A DNA stretch of 64,000 nucleotides from Ornithinibacillus californiensis (GCF_001038485.1 NZ_LDUE01000030.1:1-64000), one strand, 5' to 3'; shown: positions 32,865-41,803, counted from the first letter of the stretch. Program-made: numbers and translations. The notes: generated by a model from the letters alone, not told the origin.

Positions 32865-34890
32865 AAATGATATCCATTATTTTCTTGATTAACTGTGGTC
32901 TGTTTTTTACATCTGCTTTTCGATAAATTCTACTTAAAGCCTTTTTTACTGTAATCTCAGCAATGAATAAGTCATTTGCTATCTCCGTAATGATTTTGTC
33001 CTCTAATAATAGTTTCATAATATCTTGTTCTCTTTTCGTTAGGGAGAACTTCTCTATGAGGATATCTAATTCATTTTGTTTCGTAACACCCTGTAAAAAT
33101 TGTTTAAGATATGGAACTAGTCTTGGGCCACTCAAGTCTAGTATAAAAGTTGGTGTTGGTATATCTTCATTAAAATCATCATGCTCCGCGCCTGGTACGG
33201 TTTGAAACCCGAACTTATACAGTAAATCTTGAAAAAGTTTTAACGGTGTAGAAGCAGTAATCTTCCCTCCAGAAAAAATCAAGCGGAAAAGGCTATATAA
33301 TAAGAATGAACGTGCCGCATTGTCTGTTGGGTCGATATAATCTTGATAGCGGATAAAATAACTAGTCGTTTTTTCTACAGGAACATTGTAGTACTCCTTA
33401 TCTGTATTAGATAAATTTCCAAAGTATGCCCTCGATACAGGTTCCTTCGAGAGGATTGGTAGAGTCTGCTCATTTACTGGAACATTGATAGATATACCAA
33501 TAACTTCACCATTCTTTTTGAGTAAGCTTGCCCCATGATAACCTATCTGTTGAATATACTCTGGTCCTATCAATTCAGACTCAAGCTGATTGTGTTTAAA
33601 TGATGCATCGAATTCAATGGAAGAATTCGTTCTACGGTTGTAATATTTCGTGTTACTCTTAGAAATATTGTTTTTTTGATAAGCAAAGAACGCTTCCACC
33701 TCGTGAAAATTATACTCATCAATGGGATCTAAGTACATGGTCGTATCTATTGATGCTTCCTGGAAAAATATAGATTGAATGAGATCATCCCCGAGATGAT
33801 AAAAGAAGGAAGCGATATCTTCTTCCGTTGGTTGCTTAATAATACGATGATAATAAAAAGCTACTATTTTATTGGTTAGTAATTCATATCTGTCAGGATT
33901 TCGTTGCTTTAATTCCATTCGAATAGCATCACGAATGAGCTCATGCATACTCCAACCTCTTCTGGTCTTCCGGACAAAAGAAAGGGAAGTGAGTTGATTA
34001 AATTTTCGATTTGGAATATCCTGATTGAGAATTTCTGATAAGCAACTTTGATCGAATTGATAAAATAGCGCTGCTACCTCTACAATGTTTATTAAACGGT
34101 CATTAGTTACTTCCGTTAACCATCTTTTTGTTAGTTTACTTAATATATCTGAATTGCTATTGAAAGTGCTTTCATAATTTTTGTTAGTAAAATCACTAAT
34201 ACTAGCTAACGTAATTAATAATGGATGGCCTTTTGTGAATTCCCAAATGTTATTAATATGGTGTTCATCGTTCACCCCGCTTTTGTTTAGAAGATGTAGC
34301 GTTTCTTCAAGACAAAAGGGATGGAGTTGAATTTGTTTCGTTACCTTTCTCCAAGCGGGAGATTCCTGCCATTCACCAGTTAACGATTTTCTCCCTGCCA
34401 AAACTACTCGAACGCTTGGATATAATTGACGAATAAAAGCATTTCGGAACCACCGATCAAAGTCTTCCATATGTTCATAGGTGTCCATAGCGATAAAAAT
34501 CTTCTCATCATAATTATTTAGTAATGTAAGGCAGTCATGTAAGGTTACTTGTGATATATCATCTTTAGGGTATTGTATTTGTGAAACAAGGGTGGCATAA
34601 AGATATTCGATAAATCCTTGTACATTGTGAGTGAAATCCTGACTATTTAAATAGATAAACGGAATCTGTTGCTTCTTAGCAATTCTAGCTAATTCTTGCA
34701 ACAAATATGTTTTACCAATACCACCTTCTCCATAAAAATGGGTTATTCTATGTATTGGGTTCTCCGCTTGCATGAATTCTTGGAAGAATGATAATTCGTT
34801 GCTTCTCCCGATAAAAAATTCCTCTTCCACTTTATGAATCATTTCATTAATTCGCACATCTACGTCAGAAGTACCTTCATGCACTTTCAA
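32863..34890 (-). CDS. LuxR-type STAND regulator (MalT-like layout)
   Basis: This 675-residue protein begins at TTG behind AAGGAGG. The N-terminal STAND ATPase module has FFIGRSNEL (25-33), the P-loop GEGGIGKTY (54-62) and Walker B IFIAMDTYE (near 115). A middle helical region (about 290-600) includes an AAA-lid and a possible GNAT-like or sensor domain (YIRYQDYIDPTDNAARSFLLY). The C-terminal 65 residues are a LuxR helix-turn-helix (LTKREQDIMKLLLEDKIITEIA). Regulators of this layout use an NTPase switch to control DNA binding. The oriented neighbours are a FAD oxidase and, divergently, the spore SASP gene. A 7-bp inverted repeat lies in the divergent gap. Target unknown. Confidence 0.85.
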   Translation of the reverse strand: MKVHEGTSDVDVRINEMIHKVEEEFFIGRSNELSFFQEFMQAENPIHRITHFYGEGGIGKTYLLQELARIAKKQQIPFIYLNSQDFTHNVQGFIEYLYATLVSQIQYPKDDISQVTLHDCLTLLNNYDEKIFIAMDTYEHMEDFDRWFRNAFIRQLYPSVRVVLAGRKSLTGEWQESPAWRKVTKQIQLHPFCLEETLHLLNKSGVNDEHHINNIWEFTKGHPLLITLASISDFTNKNYESTFNSNSDILSKLTKRWLTEVTNDRLINIVEVAALFYQFDQSCLSEILNQDIPNRKFNQLTSLSFVRKTRRGWSMHELIRDAIRMELKQRNPDRYELLTNKIVAFYYHRIIKQPTEEDIASFFYHLGDDLIQSIFFQEASIDTTMYLDPIDEYNFHEVEAFFAYQKNNISKSNTKYYNRRTNSSIEFDASFKHNQLESELIGPEYIQQIGYHGASLLKKNGEVIGISINVPVNEQTLPILSKEPVSRAYFGNLSNTDKEYYNVPVEKTTSYFIRYQDYIDPTDNAARSFLLYSLFRLIFSGGKITASTPLKLFQDLLYKFGFQTVPGAEHDDFNEDIPTPTFILDLSGPRLVPYLKQFLQGVTKQNELDILIEKFSLTKREQDIMKLLLEDKIITEIANDLFIAEITVKKALSRIYRKADVKNRPQLIKKIMDII

Positions 34891-34969
34891 GATTATCCTC
34901 CTTATTCAGACAGATTTTTGAAAAGTCGTGTAATTCATAATATAAAGTAGTACTAAAGTACTGTCAAGA

Positions 34970-35000
34970 CTATACGTGAATTACTGTAACATTCGTATAG
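34970..35000. promoter_or_regulatory. Inverted repeat in the LuxR-regulator/SASP gap
   Basis: CTATACG (34970-34976) and CGTATAG (34994-35000) form a perfect 7-bp inverted repeat with a 17-base spacer. A second dyad, GTACT-AA-AGTAC, lies at 34950-34961. Either could be an operator for the LuxR-type regulator; unproven. Confidence 0.35.
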
Positions 35001-35069
35001 AAATTGTAATTAATCGTACCCTAAAGAAGAACAGAGTAATCTGTTCAATACCCACAAGGAGTGATCGTT

Positions 35070-35267
35070 TTGGCCAGAAACAATAATAAATTGTTAGTGC
35101 CTGGTTCAAGAAATGCAATCGACCAAATGAAAGAGGAAATTGCAAGCGAACTTGGGGTACAACCTGGGGCGGACACAACTGCACGTGAGAACGGATCTGT
35201 GGGTGGCGAAATGGTCAAACGAATGATCCAAATCGCCGAGCAGAGCATGCAAAATGGGAACAAGTAG
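35070..35267 (+). CDS. Alpha/beta-type small acid-soluble spore protein
   Basis: This 65-residue protein reads MARNNNKLLVPGSRNAIDQM, then EIASELGV, the usual germination-protease (GPR) cleavage region, and GSVGGEMVKRMIQIAEQ near the C-terminus, the DNA-binding signature of alpha/beta SASP. These proteins coat DNA in the forespore and protect it from UV, and are degraded on germination. The start is TTG at 35070 with AAGGAG eight bases upstream. Expression would be sigma-G dependent; no convincing sigma-G promoter could be assigned by eye. A terminator follows. Confidence 0.95.
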   Translation: MARNNNKLLVPGSRNAIDQMKEEIASELGVQPGADTTARENGSVGGEMVKRMIQIAEQSMQNGNK

Positions 35268-35306
35268 TATGCTCGATCAGGGGGCTTCCTTATTGGGAGC
35301 TCCTTA
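35263..35306 (+). terminator. Terminator-like repeat, copy 1, after SASP gene
   Basis: GGGGGCTTCC pairs imperfectly with GGGAGCTCC and is followed by TTATT. Together with the upstream AGTAGTATGCTCGATCA it matches the sequence at 40890-40932 at about 40 of 44 positions. Confidence 0.7.
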
Positions 35307-35388
35307 TTAAATATTTCTGAATACTATATATTTCAATAAAAACTCTAGTATGGTAAATTTAGATTACTAGATTGTTAGGGTGATGTTC

Positions 35389-36972
35389 ATGGGGAAAATT
35401 ACATTACAGACGAAGATTCTCGTTCTCATTATTGGCTTGATTATATTAATAACTGCTTCATTAACGGGGATTGTTGCTTATTATGAATCAAAGGAAATTG
35501 AAAAACATATCGGAGAACGTGCATTAAATGCTGCAATTACAATATCACTAATGCCGACTGTCATTGATGCATTTGAACATGAAAATCCAACGGGCGTACT
35601 GCAACCCATTGCGGAGGAAATTAGAGAGATTATTGGAGCAGAGTTTATCGTTATTGGTAACGCTAATAGTATTCGTTATGCTCATCCAGATACCGGGAAA
35701 ATAGGGAAGAAGATGGTAGGTGGTGACAATGATCGGGCACTAATTAGTGGCGAAACTTATACGTCAAAAGCTGTAGGAAGTCTTGGACCATCGTTAAGAG
35801 GAAAAGCACCTGTTATTAATGAAGATGGAGAAATTATCGGCATTATTTCAGTTGGTTTTATGTTAGATGATATCCAATCTATTATCTATAATAATTTACT
35901 GAAATTTAGTGGGTCAGCAATTCCTATAATTTTATTAGGGATATTCGGAAGTGTCATGCTTGCCCGTAATATTAGGAAAGACACCTTTGGTCTTGAACCA
36001 CACCAAATCGCATCGCTATTTCAAGATAGGAGTGCCATTTTATCTTCGGTAAAGGAAGGGATTGTGGCGGTGGGTGCTGATGGAAGAGTGACCATGATGA
36101 ATGAGTCTGCACAGAAGATACTTGGACTTTCAAATAACTATATGAATCAACGAATTGAAGAAGTATTTCCAAATACGAAAATGTATGACGTGTTAAATTC
36201 TGGTAGTGCAATTAAGGATGATGAGGTTGTTCTAAATAATCGCCCTGTTATTGTAAATCGTACACCTATTTTAAATGATAAAAGTCAAGTGGTAGGAGTG
36301 GTTGCAAGCTTCCGTGATAAGACGGAGATAAATGAAATGTTAAATACTTTATCAGAAGTTAGGAAGTACTCAGAAGACTTAAGAGCGCAAACACATGAAT
36401 ACACCAATAAACTTTATGTGTTATCTGGATTGCTACAATTAGGTCATTATAAGGAAGCAATTGAATTAATTCAAATCGAATCTAGTGCTACTGTACAAGT
36501 CAATAAAATCTTACTAGAGCAGATTAAAGATCAAACTATTCAAGCGATTTTATTGGGGAAGATTGGTAAATCTTCTGAAAAGAAAGTTGAATTTAGAATC
36601 GATACCAACAGTTACTTAGAAGAACTGCCAAGTCATATTGATGTAGCCAAATTGATTACTATTGTTGGTAATTTACTAGACAATGCTTTGGAAGCAGTTG
36701 AGAAGAAAGAAAAGAGAGAGATCGTGTTTTTTGTGACAGACCTTGGGGATGACATCGTATTTGAAATTGCGGATTCTGGTGATGGAATTCCGGGACAAGA
36801 CACATACAGAATATTTGAACGTGGCTATTCTACAAAGCGTGAGAAGGGTCGTGGCTATGGCCTTGCCATTGTGACAGAAACCATTGGGGAACTAGGGGGA
36901 CAAATAGAAGTACATAATCCACCAGATGGAGGAGCCATCTTTTCCGTATTTATTCCTAAGCAGTCAAAATAG
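35389..36972 (+). CDS. Sensor histidine kinase, CitA/DcuS family
   Basis: This 527-residue sensor has a membrane segment (ILVLIIGLIILITASLTGIVA), an extracytoplasmic PAS/Cache-like domain to about residue 170, a second membrane segment (FSGSAIPIILLGIFGSVML) and a cytoplasmic PAS domain (AILSSVKEGIVAVGADGRV). His336 in AQTHEYTNKLYVLSGLL is the phosphorylated residue, followed by the catalytic N box (VGNLLDNALEA) and the G boxes (GDGIPG, GRGYGLAI). The start at 35389 has AGGGTGAT upstream; an in-frame ATG nine bases earlier lies within that site. It is followed by the response regulator and then the TctCBA genes, so it most likely senses a di- or tricarboxylate. Confidence 0.92.
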   Translation: MGKITLQTKILVLIIGLIILITASLTGIVAYYESKEIEKHIGERALNAAITISLMPTVIDAFEHENPTGVLQPIAEEIREIIGAEFIVIGNANSIRYAHPDTGKIGKKMVGGDNDRALISGETYTSKAVGSLGPSLRGKAPVINEDGEIIGIISVGFMLDDIQSIIYNNLLKFSGSAIPIILLGIFGSVMLARNIRKDTFGLEPHQIASLFQDRSAILSSVKEGIVAVGADGRVTMMNESAQKILGLSNNYMNQRIEEVFPNTKMYDVLNSGSAIKDDEVVLNNRPVIVNRTPILNDKSQVVGVVASFRDKTEINEMLNTLSEVRKYSEDLRAQTHEYTNKLYVLSGLLQLGHYKEAIELIQIESSATVQVNKILLEQIKDQTIQAILLGKIGKSSEKKVEFRIDTNSYLEELPSHIDVAKLITIVGNLLDNALEAVEKKEKREIVFFVTDLGDDIVFEIADSGDGIPGQDTYRIFERGYSTKREKGRGYGLAIVTETIGELGGQIEVHNPPDGGAIFSVFIPKQSK

Positions 36973-36984
36973 AGGGGGGAGAAT

Positions 36985-37659
36985 ATGATTGATGTCATCA
37001 TCGTGGAAGATGATTTTCGAATAGCTAAAATCCATGAAGAATTTCTTGGGAAGGTTTCTGGGTTTCGAGTTGTCGGTAAAGCATTGAACGGAGAAGAAGC
37101 GATTAAACTTGTAAAAGCTAATAAGATAGACTTAGTTATTCTAGATGTGTATTTACCCGATATAGTAGGTTCCAGTATGATTGAATCGATTAGGGAAACG
37201 AATACGAATATCGATTTCATTATGATCTCTGCTGCTACAGAAACAGAAATAGTTAGTGAGATTATTCGAAATGGAGTGTTTGATTATATTATTAAACCTG
37301 TAAAAATGGAACGATTTATTGAGACACTAGAACGCTATCGAGAAATGAGGGAGAATTTAGATAAGAGCAGGGAGGTTGATCAATTATTTTTAGACAAGTA
37401 TTTTGGACATCCTTCCGATAAAGTGGAACACAAGGACACACCTAAAGGAATCGATCCATTAACTTTAGATAAGGTTTCGGAAATAATTAAAACGTTACCT
37501 ATTGGGATAACAGCAGAGGAAATGGGTAAACGAATTGGTGCTTCTCGTACAACGGCTCGAAGATATTTAGAGTATTTAATTTCAACTGGTGAGGTAGTTG
37601 CCGAGTTAGAATATGGAATTGTTGGACGTCCAGAAAGAAAATATCATGTAGTAAAGTAG
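36985..37659 (+). CDS. Response regulator, CitB/DcuR family
   Basis: This 224-residue protein has a receiver domain with the acidic pocket VEDD (7-10), phospho-acceptor Asp54 in VILDVYLPD and Lys in YIIKPVKME. A linker leads to a C-terminal winged-helix DNA-binding domain (about 165-224: GITAEEMGKRIGASRTTARRYLEYL). This is the CitB/CitT branch. The gene starts 12 bases after the kinase stop (AGAGGGGGG upstream), so they are co-transcribed. It likely activates the tctCBA promoter just downstream. A terminator follows. Confidence 0.93.
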   Translation: MIDVIIVEDDFRIAKIHEEFLGKVSGFRVVGKALNGEEAIKLVKANKIDLVILDVYLPDIVGSSMIESIRETNTNIDFIMISAATETEIVSEIIRNGVFDYIIKPVKMERFIETLERYREMRENLDKSREVDQLFLDKYFGHPSDKVEHKDTPKGIDPLTLDKVSEIIKTLPIGITAEEMGKRIGASRTTARRYLEYLISTGEVVAELEYGIVGRPERKYHVVK

Positions 37660-37693
37660 AGGGATGACACGTGTAGGGGTCAGTCCCTCTTTT
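37659..37693 (+). terminator. Intrinsic terminator after the response regulator
   Basis: GAGGGATGAC pairs with GTCAGTCCCTC and is followed by TTTTC. The stem overlaps the last base of the stop codon. Confidence 0.8.
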
Positions 37694-37743
37694 CGTGAAC
37701 AATATGAACAAAATGTATTTTTCTATCTTTTTAATCATTATTT

Positions 37744-37780
37744 TGAAAACGGTTACATATTGAAAGTATTGAATTATAGT
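37744..37780 (+). promoter_or_regulatory. tctC promoter overlapped by a perfect cre site
   Basis: TGAAAACGGTTACA (37744-37757) matches every position of the CcpA cre consensus TGWNANCGNTNWCA. A promoter TTACAT (37753-37758), 16-bp spacer, TATAGT (37775-37780) overlaps it at the -35 element, so CcpA binding should block RNA polymerase. Direct ATTGAA repeats at 37759-37764 and 37769-37774 may bind the CitB-like regulator. Confidence 0.65.
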
Positions 37781-37825
37781 TACAAACAAGCAATAATTTT
37801 TAGATTTCATAAGGGGGATAAAATA

Positions 37826-38827
37826 ATGAGGAAATATGTAGCGTTTTTATTAATTGCTATCTTAATTAGCGTTCTAGCTGCTTGTTCATCCGATGAAGCG
37901 AATAGTGATGCTTCAGGTGACTGGGAGCCGGACAAATCAATTGAAATGGTTGCACCAGCTGGAGCAGGTGGGGGCTGGGATACGACTGCTAGAATGGCTG
38001 CAAAAGTGTTCAAAGAAGCAGGAATTATTGAAGAGGATATCGGTGTAATTAATAAGCCTGGTGGCGGTGGTGCTGTAGGTTGGGCTTACATTGCTGGGCA
38101 TGAGGGTAGTAATAATCACTTATTTGTCGCCTCACCACCTATCATTCTTGTGCCTTTAAACGGACAATCCGAATATAGTTATGATGATTTTACACCAATT
38201 GCCAATGTTATTGCTGATTATGGTGCATTCGCTGTTCGTGCAGATGCGCCTTGGGATGATTTGAATGATCTTTTCGAAGATATGAAAGCAGATCCTGAGA
38301 GCATCTCTGTAGTTGGAACATCTTCACCTGGTAGTATGGATCACATCCAATTTGTTCAAATTGCTAAGGCTGCAGGAGTCGATGTAACAAAAATCAAGTA
38401 TGTTACTGACCCAGATGGTGTTGGTCTAACACAGTTATTAAACGGTAGTGTAGAAGTATTCTCCACAGGTGTTGCCGAAACAGTGGAACAAGTAAAAGCT
38501 GGAACGATTAAAGTTCTTGGTATTACAGCTGAAGAAAGATTATCTGGAGAAGTTTTAGAAGATTTCCCGACTGCAATCGAACAAGGAATTGATGCATCCT
38601 TTGTAAACTGGCGTGGATTCTTCGGCCCTCCTAACATGGATGAAGCAGCAGTAAAATATTATGAAGCAAAATTTAAAGAGTTAAGTGATTCAGAGGAATT
38701 TAGTGCCATTCGTGATCAGTATGGCTGGGATGAAATGTTTATGGGAAGCGAAGATTATAAGACATTCTTAGATGAACAAAATGAAACCGTTCAGACCTTA
38801 TTAGATGAGCTAGGATTAGGTCAGTAA
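37826..38827 (+). CDS. tctC: Tripartite tricarboxylate transporter substrate-binding lipoprotein
   Basis: This 333-residue lipoprotein has a signal ending LAAC and the Bug/TctC signature: SIEMVAPAGAGGGWDTTAR, then KPGGGGAVGW and the C-terminal WRGFFGPP. It binds a carboxylate (citrate, tartrate or similar) outside the membrane and delivers it to TctAB. I start at ATG 37826 with AAGGGGG upstream; a longer frame from 37664 crosses the promoter. It lies upstream of tctB and tctA, with a stem-loop after its stop that may raise its level relative to the membrane parts. Confidence 0.93.
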   Translation: MRKYVAFLLIAILISVLAACSSDEANSDASGDWEPDKSIEMVAPAGAGGGWDTTARMAAKVFKEAGIIEEDIGVINKPGGGGAVGWAYIAGHEGSNNHLFVASPPIILVPLNGQSEYSYDDFTPIANVIADYGAFAVRADAPWDDLNDLFEDMKADPESISVVGTSSPGSMDHIQFVQIAKAAGVDVTKIKYVTDPDGVGLTQLLNGSVEVFSTGVAETVEQVKAGTIKVLGITAEERLSGEVLEDFPTAIEQGIDASFVNWRGFFGPPNMDEAAVKYYEAKFKELSDSEEFSAIRDQYGWDEMFMGSEDYKTFLDEQNETVQTLLDELGLGQ

Positions 38828-38844
38828 AAAATTAACCATTCTGT

Positions 38845-38873
38845 GAAGTCAATGATGTCCGGTCATTGGCTTC
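38845..38873 (+). terminator. Intra-operon hairpin between tctC and tctB
   Basis: An 11-bp stem GAAGTCAATGA/TCATTGGCTTC (one G-T pair) followed by a T-rich run. It probably attenuates transcription so more TctC than TctBA is made. Confidence 0.6.
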
Positions 38874-38908
38874 CGTTTGTTTTAAATCTACTTGTAGGTG
38901 GTGAATAG

Positions 38909-39367
38909 ATGTTTAAAACATTGAACCAACGTATAAGCATTGTATTACTTGTATTAGCTATTGTGTATTTAATATTAGCCTTCCAATTACCTTCTTTTGC
39001 GTATACCAATATTGATGCGGATGTGGTCCCAAAAGGGTTGGGATTTTTATTAGTAGCGTTATCGATTGGGTTGTTTTTTGCTAAAGATTCCGAGACGGAG
39101 GAACAGAGAGCACGAAGGAATATTCCCCAGAAAGATATAGGGGCTCTTTTAGCTGTTTTTGCTTTTGTATTTTTATATATTTTCTTTCTAGAATTATTAG
39201 GATTTGTGGTGACTACTGCAATCTTCATTTTCGGTTGTTCATGGTTCTTAGGCTATAAAAAGCATGTTGTAAATGCACTTGTTTCTGTTTTATTTCCTCT
39301 AGTAATGTATTTGTTATTTACTAGCTTTTTACAAATTAATCTACCACAAGGAATATTGCCTTTTTAA
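38909..39367 (+). CDS. tctB: Tripartite tricarboxylate transporter, small membrane subunit
   Basis: This 152-residue protein has four hydrophobic segments (IVLLVLAIVYLILAFQL, GLGFLLVALSIGLFFA, ALLAVFAFVFLYIFFLELL, LVSVLFPLVMYLLF) with the sparse TctB pattern. AGGTGG is seven bases before the ATG. It is the small subunit needed with TctA; its order between tctC and tctA is typical. The sequence is family-poor, so the call rests on context and topology. Confidence 0.85.
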   Translation: MFKTLNQRISIVLLVLAIVYLILAFQLPSFAYTNIDADVVPKGLGFLLVALSIGLFFAKDSETEEQRARRNIPQKDIGALLAVFAFVFLYIFFLELLGFVVTTAIFIFGCSWFLGYKKHVVNALVSVLFPLVMYLLFTSFLQINLPQGILPF

Positions 39368-39379
39368 AGGGGGGAGCAT

Positions 39380-40870
39380 ATGGGATCGATTGAGGGTATA
39401 CTAGCAGGTTTTCAAGTTGCGTTAAGCCTTGAAGGTATTATGTTTGTCTTGATTGGAGTTCTTGTTGGTACATTTATTGGGATGTTACCAGGACTTGGTC
39501 CAATTAGTGCAATTGCGGTCATGATTCCTATTACATTTGGGATGGATCCAACACCTGCACTTGTAATGATGGCAGGGGTATATTATGGGGCAATATTTGG
39601 AGGATCAACATCTTCCATACTATTAAATGCACCAGGCGTATCTGGTACGGTCGCTACAGCTCTTGATGGCTACCCAATGGCACAGCAAGGGAAAGCAGGA
39701 AAAGCACTTGCGATAGCGGCGATATCATCGTTTGTTGGTGGAACAGTCAGTGTTGTCTTGCTTATGTTGTTTGCACCATTGCTATCGAGTGTGGCTATTT
39801 CTTTTGATCCTCCTGCATATTTTGCCCTAATGTTTTTGGGACTAACTGCGATAACGAGTTTGTCAGAAGGGTCAACAATTAAGGCGTTAATTTCGGCAGT
39901 AGTAGGGTTTATGGTTGTAACAATTGGCATTGATCCACAAACAGGTACGCAGCGATTTACATTTGGAAATGTGAATTTACTAGAAGGGGTAGATTTCTTA
40001 GTCATTGCGTTAGGGCTATTTGCTCTAGCAGAAGTCTGTACATTAATCATTAATCGAAAAGATTTATCCTTTGATAATAAACAAAAATTGGGGAGTTTAA
40101 AAATTACAAAGGATGAATTTAAAGAAATGAGAGGACCAATGACTAGGCAGTCCTTTCTTGGATTCTTATTAGGGGTTTTACCTGGAGCAGGTGCAACAAT
40201 CGCCTCTTTCATCGGTTATATAACAGAAAAGCGACTTTCTAAGAATCCTGAGGAATTCGGAAAAGGATCAGTAAAAGGACTCGCAGCACCAGAAACTGCT
40301 AATAATGCTGCAACAAGTGGTGCTTTTGTGCCGTTATTAAGTCTAGGTATTCCAGGTTCTGGTACGACTGCTGTTATGCTAGGTGCCTTTTTAGTATTAA
40401 ATGTGCAACCAGGTCCGTTACTAATGACTGATCGACCTGAAATATTTTGGGGAATTATCGCTAGTATGTATATCGGTAATGTATTTCTATTAATCTTGAA
40501 TCTACCATTAATACCTTATATCTCGAAAATACTAAAAATACCACGCCCTCTATTAATATCTTTAGTTATTATGTTTAGTATTATTGGGGTATATGCGATT
40601 AGTTTTAACACCTTTGATTTGTATATGTTGTTACTATTTGGTGTGATAGGATTCCTTATGCGTCTGTTCTCCTTCCCTGCACCACCTTTTATTTTAGCGT
40701 TTATATTAGGTGGCATGATGGAGCAAGCATTCAGACAATCCCTAACAATATCAAATGGAAGCTACATGATCTTTGTAGAAAGTCCAATTGCAATAAGTTT
40801 ATTAATCATCGGCTTATTATCATTCCTATTCCCAATTATAGGACATTTTCGCCGTAAAAAAGAAGTGTAG
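39380..40870 (+). CDS. tctA: Tripartite tricarboxylate transporter, large membrane subunit
   Basis: This 496-residue protein has about eleven membrane segments and the TctA hallmarks GTFIGMLPGLGPISAIAVMIP near residue 30, YYGAIFGGSTSSILLNAPG, and the second half repeat GFLLGVLPGAGATIASF with LGIPGSGTTAVMLGAF. It is the sodium-driven (family knowledge) translocator for the substrate bound by TctC. AAGGGGGGAG is at the ATG. The operon ends in a G+C-rich hairpin and a duplicated terminator. Confidence 0.95.
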   Translation: MGSIEGILAGFQVALSLEGIMFVLIGVLVGTFIGMLPGLGPISAIAVMIPITFGMDPTPALVMMAGVYYGAIFGGSTSSILLNAPGVSGTVATALDGYPMAQQGKAGKALAIAAISSFVGGTVSVVLLMLFAPLLSSVAISFDPPAYFALMFLGLTAITSLSEGSTIKALISAVVGFMVVTIGIDPQTGTQRFTFGNVNLLEGVDFLVIALGLFALAEVCTLIINRKDLSFDNKQKLGSLKITKDEFKEMRGPMTRQSFLGFLLGVLPGAGATIASFIGYITEKRLSKNPEEFGKGSVKGLAAPETANNAATSGAFVPLLSLGIPGSGTTAVMLGAFLVLNVQPGPLLMTDRPEIFWGIIASMYIGNVFLLILNLPLIPYISKILKIPRPLLISLVIMFSIIGVYAISFNTFDLYMLLLFGVIGFLMRLFSFPAPPFILAFILGGMMEQAFRQSLTISNGSYMIFVESPIAISLLIIGLLSFLFPIIGHFRRKKEV

Positions 40871-40932
40871 GGGGACTGACCCCTCAGGTGAGTAGTACGC
40901 TCGATCAGGAGCTTCCTTTATGGGAGCTCCTT
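40869..40932 (+). terminator. Terminator pair after tctA, including copy 2 of the terminator-like repeat
   Basis: First AGGGG-N6-CCCCT (40869-40884), which shares GGGGTCAGTCCC with the dctR-like terminator at 37.68 kb in inverted form. Then AGGAGCTTCC/GGGAGCTCCT (40907-40931) with a TTTG tail; its 5' flank AGTAGTACGCTCGATCA matches copy 1 at 35263-35306. Confidence 0.75.
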
Positions 40933-41054
40933 TGTGTTTTTATGTATAGAAATTAATCAGCAGGATTTCCAATTTTCGCAAAAAATAGTCCCATCATGAC
41001 GACAGACAGTGTATCATAAAATATAATAAAAAGGTTTTTGGGAGGATGCCAATT

Positions 41055-41768
41055 ATGAAACCATTAATCGGAGTAATAACGTCTACAGAACTGGATGATG
41101 ATATTTACTATGAGGGGAAAGACAATGTGAATGCCATTATGAAAGCTGGTGGGATTCCGATTCTACTTCCTTATTATGATCAGGAAGTAGATATAAAAGA
41201 GATTGCAAGTAGGCTAGATGGACTGTATGCAACTGGTGGGTATGATATTGACCCTACCCTGTTTGGAGAAGAGCCCCATCCAAAGCTTGGAACAATTCTA
41301 CCTGAACGTGATATTTTTGAGATAGCGTTAATAAACAAAATGCTAGAAATGGATAAACCAATTCTCGGTGTGTGTCGTGGTAGCCAGACGTTGAATATTG
41401 CACTTGGCGGTGATATGTACCAAGATATCTACTCGCAAATAGAAGGCGAGTTATTACAACATCAGCAGAAAGCACCTAAATATCATGGTTCCCATTTTGT
41501 CGAAGTTAAAAAAGGTTCGCTATTGAATCGGTTAACTGGTGAAACTAAACTAAAAGTAAATAGTCGCCATCACCAAGCAAATCGTAACGTTGTAGAACCC
41601 CTTCAAATATGTGCAACAGCAAGCGACGGAGTTATAGAAGCAATCGAAAGTACAAAACACCGATTTGCTCTAGCCCTTCAATGGCATCCAGAAAATATGT
41701 ACAGTAAAAATGATCCGATAGCAGAATCGATTTTTAGAGGATTTATAGCAGCTTGTGTGAAAGAGTAA
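41055..41768 (+). CDS. Gamma-glutamyl-gamma-aminobutyrate hydrolase-like class I amidotransferase (PuuD family)
   Basis: This 237-residue enzyme of the GATase1 PuuD family has the nucleophile Cys in GVCRGSQTLNIALGG, HHQANRNV with a conserved His, and the C-terminal QWHPENMY carrying the catalytic His-Glu. It hydrolyses gamma-glutamyl amides, for example gamma-Glu-GABA from putrescine breakdown. GGGAGG is nine bases before the chosen ATG; an ATG nine bases earlier lies within the ribosome site. The adjacent M19 dipeptidase and asparagine synthetase suggest peptide or amide nitrogen salvage. Confidence 0.85.
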   Translation: MKPLIGVITSTELDDDIYYEGKDNVNAIMKAGGIPILLPYYDQEVDIKEIASRLDGLYATGGYDIDPTLFGEEPHPKLGTILPERDIFEIALINKMLEMDKPILGVCRGSQTLNIALGGDMYQDIYSQIEGELLQHQQKAPKYHGSHFVEVKKGSLLNRLTGETKLKVNSRHHQANRNVVEPLQICATASDGVIEAIESTKHRFALALQWHPENMYSKNDPIAESIFRGFIAACVKE

Positions 41769-41803
41769 TGTAACAAAGTTTAAAAAATGAAAGGAACTTC
41801 AAA

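Noticed and set aside
37664-37825. N-terminal extension of tctC by 54 residues
   Set aside because: It crosses the terminator, cre site and promoter; the lipoprotein signal and ribosome site place the start at 37826.
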